Shown: positions 1 to 7,337 of the stretch, one piece after another | How the letters are laid out: each line of letters opens with the position of its first letter | Position numbering within the stretch: the stretch's first letter is position 1 | From: RGIG4140 sp045638265 | GTDB lineage: Bacteria > Pseudomonadota > Alphaproteobacteria > CAAHEQ01 > UBA3637 | Reading direction: 5' to 3' | DNA length: 23,815 bases | Assembly (NCBI GenBank): GCA_045638265.1 | Contig: JAZUBA010000065.1 | Coordinates: forward strand, 1 to 23,815 | The notes under the pieces: generated by a model | The model's input: the letters and a program-made list of their open reading frames with translations, nothing else | What the model was told of the DNA's origin: nothing | The model's database searches: none | Program-made: the position numbers and the translations under genes

Positions 1-321
1 TATGAAAGACATCCAGATAATCGAACTAAAAACAAAAATGGATAAAAAAGACAGTTATTGAAAAATATCAACAGGACAGAAACCTGCAGAAACATTGAAC
101 TTTTAAGGTTTTTAAAGACCTCTGTGACGTGTTCCCGTCACTAAAAATTTAGGGGCAAAAATCGTCAAAAAAAATCGCATTTTATTAATAATTTCAAAGA
201 GTTAACCTTATCCGCCTCCTTATCTCCACCAATTACCTCTTAAGCTTTTGGCTTTAAGAGGTTTTTTTATGCCTATTTTTCAATAATTTTTGTTTCCCGT
301 CACAATTGTTCAAATCATACA
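1..321. other. Gene-poor stretch at the left edge
   Basis: I see no supportable gene here; every frame is broken into short pieces without a convincing start. It contains a perfect 6-bp inverted repeat with a 6-nt loop (GTGACG/CGTCAC, 124-141), a direct repeat of TTCCCGTCAC (132-141 and 294-303), and the terminator listed separately. The terminator points rightwards, so a transcript entering from beyond the left edge probably ends here. Confidence 0.5.
236..268 (+). terminator. Rho-independent terminator
   Basis: CCTCTTAA (236-243) pairs with TTAAGAGG (254-261). An inner GC/GC pairing is possible past a one-base bulge. Seven T residues follow (262-268). The T tract is on the plus strand, so it terminates rightward transcription from a gene that must lie outside the window or has decayed. 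Confidence 0.75.
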
Positions 322-393
322 ATTTACAAACAAAAGGAATTGCTTGTTTTAGATCCAGATGGTTATTTGCTTCGGTTTTCAAAAGATTTATAA
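322..393 (+). pseudogene. C-terminal remnant of a VOC/glyoxalase-fold protein
   Basis: The reading frame 322-393 ends in a conserved-looking tail, LDPDGYLLRFSKDL followed by TAA (391-393). The DPDGxxLxF motif is the hallmark end of vicinal-oxygen-chelate proteins (glyoxalase I, bleomycin-resistance-like), where the last beta strand carries a metal ligand region. Nothing upstream gives the other three beta-alpha-beta modules of this roughly 120-residue fold and there is no start codon, so only about 24 codons survive. The motif is seen in the sequence; the family assignment rests on that short motif alone. Confidence 0.5.
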
Positions 394-534
394 TTTTGTA
401 TTAGAAAATCTATACCTTTTGTCAGAGAAGGCAAGAACATTCAATATCCGGTTGATGCTTTGCTGGCATTTAAAGCAAAAGATTGGGTAAAGTTAAAGGA
501 ATTAAGGAAAAAGTATAAAAATGAGGATAAATGA
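394..534 (+). pseudogene. Unassigned C-terminal protein fragment
   Basis: Directly after the TAA that ends the VOC-like fragment, the same frame stays open to TGA at 532-534, about 46 codons without an ATG. The predicted text is protein-like: a hydrophobic and basic stretch (IPFVREGKNIQYPVDALLAF) followed by a charged helix rich in Lys. It could be the tail of a nucleotidyltransferase-like protein or of a helix-turn-helix/excisionase-like domain; I cannot decide between these. The lack of a start codon and the close packing with other fragments argue for a decayed remnant rather than a working small gene. Confidence 0.3.
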
Positions 535-547
535 TTAAAAGATGTAA

Positions 548-706
548 TCAAATTCTTTCTAACATCATATCTATTACTGTTTGACCTTGAATATTTTTAA
601 GATCTGTTAAATCACATCCCATCTCTATTAATGCTTTTGCAACCGATTTTCTCATGGAAAGTTGAGGGTGTTTTAAAATCCTCATCAATGGAGTAAAACC
701 ATAAAT
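548..706 (-). pseudogene. Ankyrin-repeat protein fragment
   Basis: On the minus strand a frame of about 53 codons ends at TGA (548-550). It reads as the last one or two ankyrin repeats of a larger protein: GFTPLM at the start of a repeat, then helix pairs including VAKALIEMGCDLTDLKN, and a final VIDMMLERI. The order TPLM, ALIEMG, D is the ankyrin helix-turn-helix-loop pattern. There is no start codon with a ribosome site at the left end of the homology, and it abuts the terminator of the neighbouring autotransporter. It is probably the remnant of an ankyrin gene or of a paralogue of the ankyrin-bearing autotransporter next door. Confidence 0.55.
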
Positions 707-707
707 T

Positions 708-746
708 AAAAAAACACTCCCGTTTTGATTGACGAAAGTGTTTTTT
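708..746 (-). terminator. Terminator of the autotransporter gene
   Basis: On the plus strand, A7 (708-714), CACTCCCGT (715-723), ACGAAAGTG (732-740) and T6 (741-746) form a hairpin with two mismatched pairs and A/T tracts on both sides, so it can work in both directions. It starts 19 bp past the stop codon at 765-767 of the large minus-strand gene. Confidence 0.7.
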
Positions 747-764
747 CCGTTTAACAGCTTTGGG

Positions 765-3700
765 TTAAAACTTAAACTTCAAGCCTGTTTTGAACTTCGT
801 ATGATTGTCATCTTCAATGAAGTGTTGTAAATGACCATACATATTCAAATCACCGACACTGTAATCAAAGCCAAACGTTCCTACACCTCTGTATTTTGAA
901 CGATTGTCATATAAATCAAACGTGCCTTCCATTCCTTGCATACCCATCTTGATGTTGTATGGATCTGCAAATTCTTGATAGACCATCAAGCCTCCATTTA
1001 ATTTTAAATTACCAATCTGACTTTTTGCATGCAAGCCCAAACCGGCCTCTACGGACAAATTGTTTTCACTCGGGATTGTTAAGGCGTATGCTTTATCGTC
1101 TTCCTTGCCTTTTTGATTGTAAGCAATTGCATTTAACTCAACCGTCGGAGCCAACTCAACATTACCAAACTGCATCGGATATCGGGCTTCGTTTGTCAAT
1201 GCAACAATTCGTTTTTCTATATAACCTTCATATGTTGTATCATTAAAGCCTTTCCGATTATAATGTCCTCTGGCATATCCCATTTGCGGTGTTGTTATCA
1301 TCTGCCATCCTTTATAGGCGTATCCCATGGGAATAAATGCTTGGAAGATTTGATTACGTCTTGTTGTATCACTGTCATCATCACTGCTGACGTTTGTATG
1401 ACTCATACCGTATCCGATATTAAATTTTGAATTTATCCGTTTACGGCCAATAGCGTATTGTGATGTTGAACTACTGTCATTTCTAAACCCAAATGAATTG
1501 ATTGTGCCCATTGTTTCAAACATTGGTTGTTCTTGATTGTTGAACATTAATTCATTCATTGCCAAAGAAACTTCTCTCATGGCACTTAAATCTTCATAGT
1601 TAAATTGTGAAAGTGTTTCTTTCCCTGTTAAACTATTCAATGAAGAACTAAATGCCGAACCTGTTTTAAACGATTTTAACGTGTTAAAGAAGTTTTCATT
1701 GTTCCCTTGAGCGTAGTTTTTATCCAAGAACGATGCTAATGATTTATTATCCGTCATTTTATCAAATGATTTCATTGTCATCATAATATCGTTTTTATTT
1801 GCTGACAATTGAGCATCAAACATGGCAGATTGAGAAGCTAATTTCAACTCATCAGTATTACCGGCTTGAACGACATCGGATAATTGATAGGTTGTATCAA
1901 ATCCGTTTTGAACGGCATCGGCACTTACATTCAATGTACCTGACAATTTATCTTGAACGTTAAATGTTGAACCTGTTGTAGCCACAACATCACCACCCAT
2001 ATCATCTAAGTTCATTGTTTTTGCCGTCATTGTACCGGCATTGAGCAATGTAGCACCATTTAAGACAATATAGTTGCCATTTGCTGTATCACCCGAACAA
2101 TCACCTGTACATTCAACACCGTTTAATTTAATGGTCCCGATGTTTGTAACGGTTGTATTCGTTCCATTAGCAACATAAATACCATAGGCATCATCAATCC
2201 CATCAATTGTAATGGTCCCTGAATTGGTAACGCTTTGTTTAGTATATCCATCACCTTTGACATAAATACCATAGGCTGTACCTGTTCTGTCCGTTGGCGT
2301 ATAGGTAATATCATCATCTGTTTCTGGAGTTCCTTTGTCATCAATCCAAGCTTCACGTTTAATGATGATATCTCCCAAGTTTACAACACTGGTTGCAACA
2401 TCGGCATAAATACCAACAGAAATATTTGTGTGTTTTGAGGTTGAAACCATTTCTGTTTGTTCATTACCATCGTCATCCACATATGTTTTGGTATAATTTC
2501 CTCCTAACGAATTTATAGTTATTGTATCTCCTGATGAATTAGATATGCTTTCAGTTCCATACATACCATAAACATTACCACTACCTACATTGGTTATGTT
2601 AATCGCATTGGATGATGTTGAATACAATTCCCAAGCACTGGCCCCAGTGACATCTACTGTTGAATACATACCATAAACATCTCCATCACCTTTATTAGTT
2701 AAAGTAATTGCATTAGATGACGATGAATATAAATCAGCTCCAGCACCATAAACATCTCCTGTTCCATACATACCATAAACATCTCCAATACCTACATTGG
2801 TTAAGGTAATCTCATTGGATGATGTTGATGATACATCTGCTTCATCTGATGAATTAGCATAAGCGCCAACAACATTTGTTCCATACAAGCCATAGACATT
2901 GCCATTACCTACATTGGTTAAGGTAATCTCATTGGATGATGTTGATGAAGATGAATATGAAACAGCTTCAGCACCATAAACAAAATCTTCTGTTCTATAT
3001 ATACCATAGAGGTCTGCATCACCTGTATTATCTACTTCGAACTTGGTTATCCTATCTCCAGAATTCTCTTTAGTGCCATTTACAATCTTTGTTCTACTTC
3101 CTGCTATATTTCCATTTCCTACATTTTTAACAAAAATAGAACTATCAACTTTTTTATTATTTGTTGTTGCTACGTCAAATGCGATTTCAATATTTCCATC
3201 ACCTTCATTGTCAATATTAATTACATTTTTTATTGTACTATTTTCCATTGCTGTTACAGAAATTGGTAATTCTATATCACCATCTCCAACATTTTTAATT
3301 GAAATATTACTTTCAACATATGCATCTTTATTTGCATTGATTCTAGCAACAGGATCATAAATTGATTTTGATAACAGAATTTTACTGTTTCCTTCATTAA
3401 TAATTTCAATATTGTTTATCGCTTTACCACCTTTTTCAGCATAAGCCAAATTCAATGTTTCTCTGGATAAAGCAATAAATTTTTCATTTGCATCAAAACT
3501 TTTATTTTTTATCGAAATATTGCTTGTAGCCGTACCATTATTAATTGCGTACGTATTATAGGTAATGTTACCAGAATATTGACCAAATGTTTGATCATTA
3601 TTCAAAATTGTATTAAACACTTCAATATTTCCATCACCTTCATTGATAATATCAATGAGTGCAGTTGCTTCTGCATTATTTGCACGAGCATTATACAAAT

Positions 3701-5882
3701 GATATGAGGCAACATCTGTAAAATAAAATTTTATTTTATTAAAAGAATCACTGCTATATTGATCAGCAGATGTCATTGCAACAATATCGCCTTTACCTTT
3801 ATTTTTTATCTTAATTGTTCCTGTTGTATTCGCTTCTGAATAGCCTGCGGCATTATGTGCATATCCATTAGAATACACTCCATATACATTCCCATCACCA
3901 GTATTATTAATATTGATTTCTGCTTCTGCTTTCGCTCTGTTAGAAGTTGCATTTTGGATTAAATATTCCCCATACAAACCATACACATTCCGATTGCCCA
4001 CATTTTTTACGTTAACTATTGCTGTTGCAGAACCTGTATTAGATAATGCATTTATACCTGTTGAACCAGCATTAATACCATAAACTAATCCATTACCAAC
4101 ATTTTGAATATCAATAGAGGCACTTACATCGCCCGATTCTGTTTCTGCATTCTTTGTCAAAACATCAGAAACAACTTCATTTTCATTAAATTCGGAGAAA
4201 ATTGTATACATACCATACACATTCCCATCCCCTTGACTATCAATATCAATACTTCCCTGTGCAAATCCTGTATTTGTTTTAGCGTTTATTCCTCCTGTTT
4301 TGCCATATAAACCAAAAGAATCCCCACTACCTTTGCTTTCAATGGTGATACTCCCTGTGGCAATTTCTGTTGGAGTATAAGCATTATATGCTGAAGTATC
4401 TGTATACACTCCATAACTTCTACCATCAGAATTGTTTGTAATCTTCAACTCAGCACCACTATAAGATGAAGCATTATATACATCACTGGTGTTTTTCATA
4501 CCATATACATGAGCATAGCCATTGTTAATTATTGTTTTTCTATCATTATTAACATTATTTCCATTCAATATAATTGCATCGGAAAGAATAACACAAATAC
4601 CATCTTTATTACGTCCATATCCAGTTTTACACTTGTCGCACTTGTATTTTGTTCCTTTTGATGAAGCACAACTTTTGATTGTTTGACAATGAGTTGGCTC
4701 GGTTGTAAAAGGATAATCCATACATTCAATTACACATTCCACGTAAGTATTATTACCTGATTTACAAGTATTTCCTGTTTCTGTATATCCTTCACCACAA
4801 GATATTGAATATCCTGAACAATCTTTAGGTGTACATTTGTAATAAGTTGTTTCTCCCGATAAGAATGTATCAACTGTATTATATCCTGCCCCGCACGTCG
4901 TTGCTTGATATCCATTTGGAACATCTTTTGGTGTGTCACACAAAGTCCCTGTATAACCAACTTGACATACACAAATTAAACCATTCCAATTTCCATATTT
5001 ACAATTTAATGGAATATTGCCTGAACCATTTCCACCTGTATTACCAGAATCAGAGCCGCTACCCGAACCAGTACCGCCTGTATTACCAGAATCAGAGCCG
5101 CTACCTGAACCATTTCCGCCTGTATTACCAGAGTCAGAGCCACTACCTGAACCAGTACCGCCTGTATTACCAGAATCAGAGCCGCTACCTGAACCATTTC
5201 CGCCTGTATTACCAGAATCAGAACCACTGCCCGAACCAGTACCGCCTGTATTGCCAGAATCAGAGCCAGTGCCTGAACCGGTACCGCCTGTATTACCAGA
5301 ATCAGAGCCACTACCCGAACCGGTACCGCCTGTATTACCAGAATCAGAGCCACTACCCGAACCAGTACCGCCTGTATTACCAGAATCAGATGAAGATGAA
5401 CCTCCACCTCCACCACCAGCGGCAGCTGCAATTCCTCCGCCAACTAATGCCACTATTCCAACACCAATTCCAACTTTTGCCCCTACACTTAATCCAGTTG
5501 TCGCAACTTTGGCACTAACTCCTTTCATTGCCTGATTACTTACCTGTTTTGTAATAGTTTTATACCAATTAGCATATCCTTCATTAAAACTTTGTATTTG
5601 TTCAAGAGTAATATTATTGATACATTGACTTTGTGGATTCGCATTTGCTTGTCGTAACAAGTTAAATGTTTTATAATCATTATTCATTACAGAATAACAC
5701 AATGCTGTATTACCATATGAATCGGTTATGTCAATTTGATGTCTTAAAGCATGCAAACTTTGCAAATTTCCTTTCTGAGCATACGAATATATTTGTTGAA
5801 CATTCATATATTGTGCCATACCAGAAACAGGGTGCATAAAAATGCCTAATGACACAACAATCGGAACAATATTCTTAAACAT
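765..5882 (-). CDS. Ankyrin/EGF-like autotransporter adhesin (type Va), 1705 residues
   Basis: Probable self-exported surface protein. Residues 1-23 form a signal peptide (cleavage likely after GMA). Residues 24-90 carry ankyrin-like repeats (DSYGNTALCYSVMNND). Residues 134-155 are a hydrophobic Gly/Ala/Val segment, then a poly-Gly run. Residues 165-290 are nine 14-residue SDSGNTGG units. Residues 294-430 contain 16 cysteines, including C304-V-C306-QV-G-Y-TGTL-C315, an EGF-type signature. Residues about 440-1230 hold many NxGxGxVYGxY repeats, as expected for a beta-solenoid passenger. The last 265 or so residues alternate in beta-barrel fashion and end in KFKF, with the terminal Phe typical of outer-membrane proteins. 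The start is supported by AAGGAG eight bases upstream and by a promoter; a terminator follows. Ankyrin repeats, an EGF-like module and a membrane-like segment in one autotransporter is an unusual combination. The target is unknown. Confidence 0.85.
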   Translation of the reverse strand: MFKNIVPIVVSLGIFMHPVSGMAQYMNVQQIYSYAQKGNLQSLHALRHQIDITDSYGNTALCYSVMNNDYKTFNLLRQANANPQSQCINNITLEQIQSFNEGYANWYKTITKQVSNQAMKGVSAKVATTGLSVGAKVGIGVGIVALVGGGIAAAAGGGGGGSSSSDSGNTGGTGSGSGSDSGNTGGTGSGSGSDSGNTGGTGSGTGSDSGNTGGTGSGSGSDSGNTGGNGSGSGSDSGNTGGTGSGSGSDSGNTGGNGSGSGSDSGNTGGTGSGSGSDSGNTGGNGSGNIPLNCKYGNWNGLICVCQVGYTGTLCDTPKDVPNGYQATTCGAGYNTVDTFLSGETTYYKCTPKDCSGYSISCGEGYTETGNTCKSGNNTYVECVIECMDYPFTTEPTHCQTIKSCASSKGTKYKCDKCKTGYGRNKDGICVILSDAIILNGNNVNNDRKTIINNGYAHVYGMKNTSDVYNASSYSGAELKITNNSDGRSYGVYTDTSAYNAYTPTEIATGSITIESKGSGDSFGLYGKTGGINAKTNTGFAQGSIDIDSQGDGNVYGMYTIFSEFNENEVVSDVLTKNAETESGDVSASIDIQNVGNGLVYGINAGSTGINALSNTGSATAIVNVKNVGNRNVYGLYGEYLIQNATSNRAKAEAEININNTGDGNVYGVYSNGYAHNAAGYSEANTTGTIKIKNKGKGDIVAMTSADQYSSDSFNKIKFYFTDVASYHLYNARANNAEATALIDIINEGDGNIEVFNTILNNDQTFGQYSGNITYNTYAINNGTATSNISIKNKSFDANEKFIALSRETLNLAYAEKGGKAINNIEIINEGNSKILLSKSIYDPVARINANKDAYVESNISIKNVGDGDIELPISVTAMENSTIKNVINIDNEGDGNIEIAFDVATTNNKKVDSSIFVKNVGNGNIAGSRTKIVNGTKENSGDRITKFEVDNTGDADLYGIYRTEDFVYGAEAVSYSSSSTSSNEITLTNVGNGNVYGLYGTNVVGAYANSSDEADVSSTSSNEITLTNVGIGDVYGMYGTGDVYGAGADLYSSSSNAITLTNKGDGDVYGMYSTVDVTGASAWELYSTSSNAINITNVGSGNVYGMYGTESISNSSGDTITINSLGGNYTKTYVDDDGNEQTEMVSTSKHTNISVGIYADVATSVVNLGDIIIKREAWIDDKGTPETDDDITYTPTDRTGTAYGIYVKGDGYTKQSVTNSGTITIDGIDDAYGIYVANGTNTTVTNIGTIKLNGVECTGDCSGDTANGNYIVLNGATLLNAGTMTAKTMNLDDMGGDVVATTGSTFNVQDKLSGTLNVSADAVQNGFDTTYQLSDVVQAGNTDELKLASQSAMFDAQLSANKNDIMMTMKSFDKMTDNKSLASFLDKNYAQGNNENFFNTLKSFKTGSAFSSSLNSLTGKETLSQFNYEDLSAMREVSLAMNELMFNNQEQPMFETMGTINSFGFRNDSSSTSQYAIGRKRINSKFNIGYGMSHTNVSSDDDSDTTRRNQIFQAFIPMGYAYKGWQMITTPQMGYARGHYNRKGFNDTTYEGYIEKRIVALTNEARYPMQFGNVELAPTVELNAIAYNQKGKEDDKAYALTIPSENNLSVEAGLGLHAKSQIGNLKLNGGLMVYQEFADPYNIKMGMQGMEGTFDLYDNRSKYRGVGTFGFDYSVGDLNMYGHLQHFIEDDNHTKFKTGLKFKF
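2560..3012 (-). repeat. Recently duplicated VYG passenger repeats
   Basis: Within the autotransporter the repeat encoding NVGxGxVYGMYGT recurs at roughly 100-120 bp spacing. Two copies share 41 identical bases (2791-2831 and 2908-2948), 117 bp (39 codons) apart. Such base-level identity, compared with the more diverged repeats at 3100-4500, suggests recent duplication or gene conversion within the passenger. Confidence 0.7.
5013..5390 (-). repeat. 42-bp coding minisatellite, nine units
   Basis: Nine tandem 42-bp units encode SDSGNTGG followed by T or N and GSGSG, giving a 126-residue flexible Ser/Gly linker (residues 165-290). Units differ by scattered synonymous changes and by a Thr/Asn swap that alternates in the C-terminal half (units 5 to 9 read N,T,N,T,N), suggesting expansion of an 84-bp double unit. 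Loss or gain of whole units would keep the reading frame and change linker length. Confidence 0.9.
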
Positions 5883-5925
5883 TTTAAATTCTCCTTCATA
5901 TTTAAACAGTCAAATTATAATTTTA

Positions 5926-5953
5926 ATTATACAAAAGTATTTTATTTACGCAA
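5926..5953 (-). promoter_or_regulatory. Promoter of the autotransporter
   Basis: Minus strand: TTGCGT (5948-5953), 16-bp spacer, TATAAT (5926-5931). Transcription would start near 5919 and leave a leader of about 37 nt with the ribosome site AAGGAG (5891-5896) ahead of the ATG at 5880-5882. Confidence 0.7.
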
Positions 5954-6065
5954 GCTTTTTTTACTGTTTGTTAACATGGAAAAGAAAAATTTTAACTTTT
6001 ATAGTGGTTGTTGAAAAAAAATTAATATTTTATTGACCTTGATAAAAAAGAATTTATCTATATAA

Positions 6066-6236
6066 AAAGTCTTAGGCAGACCAAAAGGAAAGAAAAATAA
6101 AAAACGCAAATTAGATGGTAAAACTCTTTAAATTAAAGACCTTTTAGAAAAGAATGTATCAAAGAATAAGATTGCTAAAATTCTTAAAGTTGACATTAAA
6201 ACCTTAAATAAGTTCATTTTATCGTGGGGAATCTGA
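6066..6236 (+). pseudogene. Serine recombinase C-terminal (DNA-binding) remnant
   Basis: The frame 6066-6236 reads VLGRPKGKKNKKRKLDGK, an in-frame TAA (6129-6131), then IKDLLEKNVSKNKIAKILKV and DIKTLNKFI, ending at TGA (6234-6236). GRPKG followed by a basic stretch and a helix-turn-helix (the SKxxIAKILxVxxxTLxxF pattern) is the C-terminal hinge and DNA-binding domain of resolvase/invertase-type serine recombinases. The N-terminal catalytic domain with its nucleophilic serine (about 130 residues) is missing, and the nonsense codon confirms decay. It lies just upstream of the autotransporter promoter, pointing away from it. Whether it ever inverted DNA here cannot be told; I see no paired inverted sites. 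Confidence 0.65.
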
Positions 6237-6571
6237 TTTATCCGATATCCCCCCATCCGAGTAGTTGCTTTGCCCCGATTATATTGAAAAGAAACTAATG
6301 GCCTTTGGCAGTTTGGGTTAATTGGTTTAATGTCCAAAAGTTTTTACTAAATATAATCCATTCCATTGGTTTAGATTAGTTATCTATTCCAATGGCTATT
6401 TCTACCACATTACTCCCATTACATTCCTTTTCTGGTGTCACACAAAGAAAAAAGAAACTAATGTCTTTTTTAGGTTATTGTAATAGTTATTGTTTATATC
6501 TATTATAATACTATTGTAGGGTTTAAAAATCAAAGATAAGTATTTGTTTTTATAGTGCTTTTGTAAAATAA
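6237..6571. other. Intergenic stretch, no gene recognised
   Basis: Two minus-strand open frames of about 70 codons here (6128-6337 and 6438-6653) have no ribosome site and overlap the recombinase and serum-amyloid-A-like remnants, so I do not treat them as genes. A short motif, AAAGAAACTAATG followed by a T-rich run, occurs twice (about 6290 and 6450) and may be part of a dispersed intergenic repeat. Otherwise I see nothing. Confidence 0.4.
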
Positions 6572-6871
6572 AGTAAAAACAACAGTTTTCACTACTGGAA
6601 ACAACTGTTTCCTGATAATTTTTTTCATTGTAAAGCCAATTATGAAGCCGCAAAACGTGGGTTTGGGGGTGAGAATATCGGAAAAATAATTAGTTTAGGT
6701 AGAGAAATTTATGGATTAGCAACCGGGGATCCTTTGTCTGATATACGAAAAGATTGGAATGCTAATCAAATGGGTTGGCAAGGTGCAAGACAAGGTTTAA
6801 GTTTAGAAGAATCTTGCCCAACAGATCCAAAAGAATATTACAATCCTAAATATTTTAGACAATTTAATTAA
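6572..6871 (+). pseudogene. Serum amyloid A-like domain, 5'-truncated
   Basis: The frame opens after TAA (6569-6571) without a start codon and runs about 99 codons to TAA (6869-6871). Its core, DNFFHCKANYEAAKRGFGG, lines up without gaps with vertebrate serum amyloid A as I recall it (DKYFHARGNYDAAKRGPGG). The helical tail also matches in pattern: an IS..RE helix followed by an NxxGxxG-like segment. Bacterial proteins with this domain are known to me mainly as C-terminal parts of larger secreted or Rhs-like proteins, so this may be the end of such a protein whose front has been lost. A small membrane protein follows after 53 bp. The sequence match is direct observation; the parent protein is inference. 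Confidence 0.6.
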
Positions 6872-6873
6872 TA

Positions 6874-6901
6874 TTGACTTTTATCTTGTTTTTAATATAA
6901 T
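6874..6901 (+). promoter_or_regulatory. Promoter of the 121-residue membrane protein
   Basis: TTGACT (6874-6879), 16-bp spacer, TATAAT (6896-6901), just after the serum-amyloid-A-like frame ends. Transcription would start near 6908; ribosome site AGAGG (6914-6918) lies six bases before the ATG at 6925. Confidence 0.7.
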
Positions 6902-6924
6902 TACTTTATTGGAAGAGGATTTAA

Positions 6925-7290
6925 ATGACATTTAAACAAATTTTAAAATATTGTTTGGATTGTATTAAAAGAGGCTTAATTTTAATTATACCAATGTTAT
7001 GTGTGACCATGTTGTTAATTGACATAATAACAACTGGAGGTGAACATTATTCAAATAATTCGGCTTTAGTATGGTTAAAAATAACAGGAGCTTTGTTTTA
7101 CATAATCTGTTTATGGTATATTTTTAAACCGTTTAATATATGGAATAATTTAGCATTAATTTTTTCTATTATTTTAGTTGTTGGATTAATATATTTTAAT
7201 CCTGATTTAAAAAAGATGTATCAACATAGTAAATGTATTGAAAATTTAACATACCCTTGTCCTAATGGAGTTATATTAAAAGGTGGATAA
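6925..7290 (+). CDS. Small three-helix membrane protein of unknown function
   Basis: I do not recognise this 121-residue protein. Three hydrophobic segments are clear (about residues 17-35, 48-67 and 73-92), separated by short loops with a positively charged N-terminus (KQILKYCLDCIKR), so it should sit in the inner membrane. The roughly 29-residue tail contains two cysteines (C104, C112). It has its own promoter, a good ribosome site and a strong terminator 16 bp downstream, so it forms a complete single-gene unit and looks intact among broken neighbours. Its position right after the remnant of a serum-amyloid-A-like, possibly toxin-associated domain would fit an immunity or accessory protein that outlived its partner, but that is speculation from position only. 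Confidence 0.7.
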   Translation: MTFKQILKYCLDCIKRGLILIIPMLCVTMLLIDIITTGGEHYSNNSALVWLKITGALFYIICLWYIFKPFNIWNNLALIFSIILVVGLIYFNPDLKKMYQHSKCIENLTYPCPNGVILKGG

Positions 7291-7305
7291 TAAAATGAAT
7301 TATAT

Positions 7306-7337
7306 AAAAGGACTGCTAAACACAGTCCTTTTATTTT
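7306..7337 (+). terminator. Strong rho-independent terminator
   Basis: AAAAGGACTG (7306-7315) pairs perfectly over 10 bp with CAGTCCTTTT (7323-7332) around a 7-nt loop, followed by ATTTT. It ends the 121-residue membrane-protein unit. It also overlaps the stop of the ankyrin pseudogene on the other strand. Confidence 0.85.

Noticed and set aside
200..232. tRNA or tmRNA 3' end (CTCCACCA just before a terminator)
   Set aside because: No matching 5' acceptor strand (GGAGAT) occurs in the 150 bp upstream, and the preceding bases do not form a T-arm.
5013..5390. CRISPR-like regular repeats
   Set aside because: The 42-bp units are contiguous with no unique spacers, and they are in frame inside a clear protein-coding gene.
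5017..5535. Plus-strand frame of 172 codons rich in Pro/Glu (PEPVPPVLPESEPL repeats)
   Set aside because: It is the antisense reading of the Ser/Gly minisatellite and poly-Gly segment of the autotransporter; the repeat period alone keeps it open and it has no ribosome site. The same holds for the overlapping frames at 4829-5518 and 5006-5443.
6128..6337. Minus-strand frame of 69 codons
   Set aside because: It has no ribosome site, overlaps the recombinase remnant and gives no recognisable protein; the nearby 71-codon frame at 6438-6653 is rejected on the same grounds because it overlaps the SAA-like frame.
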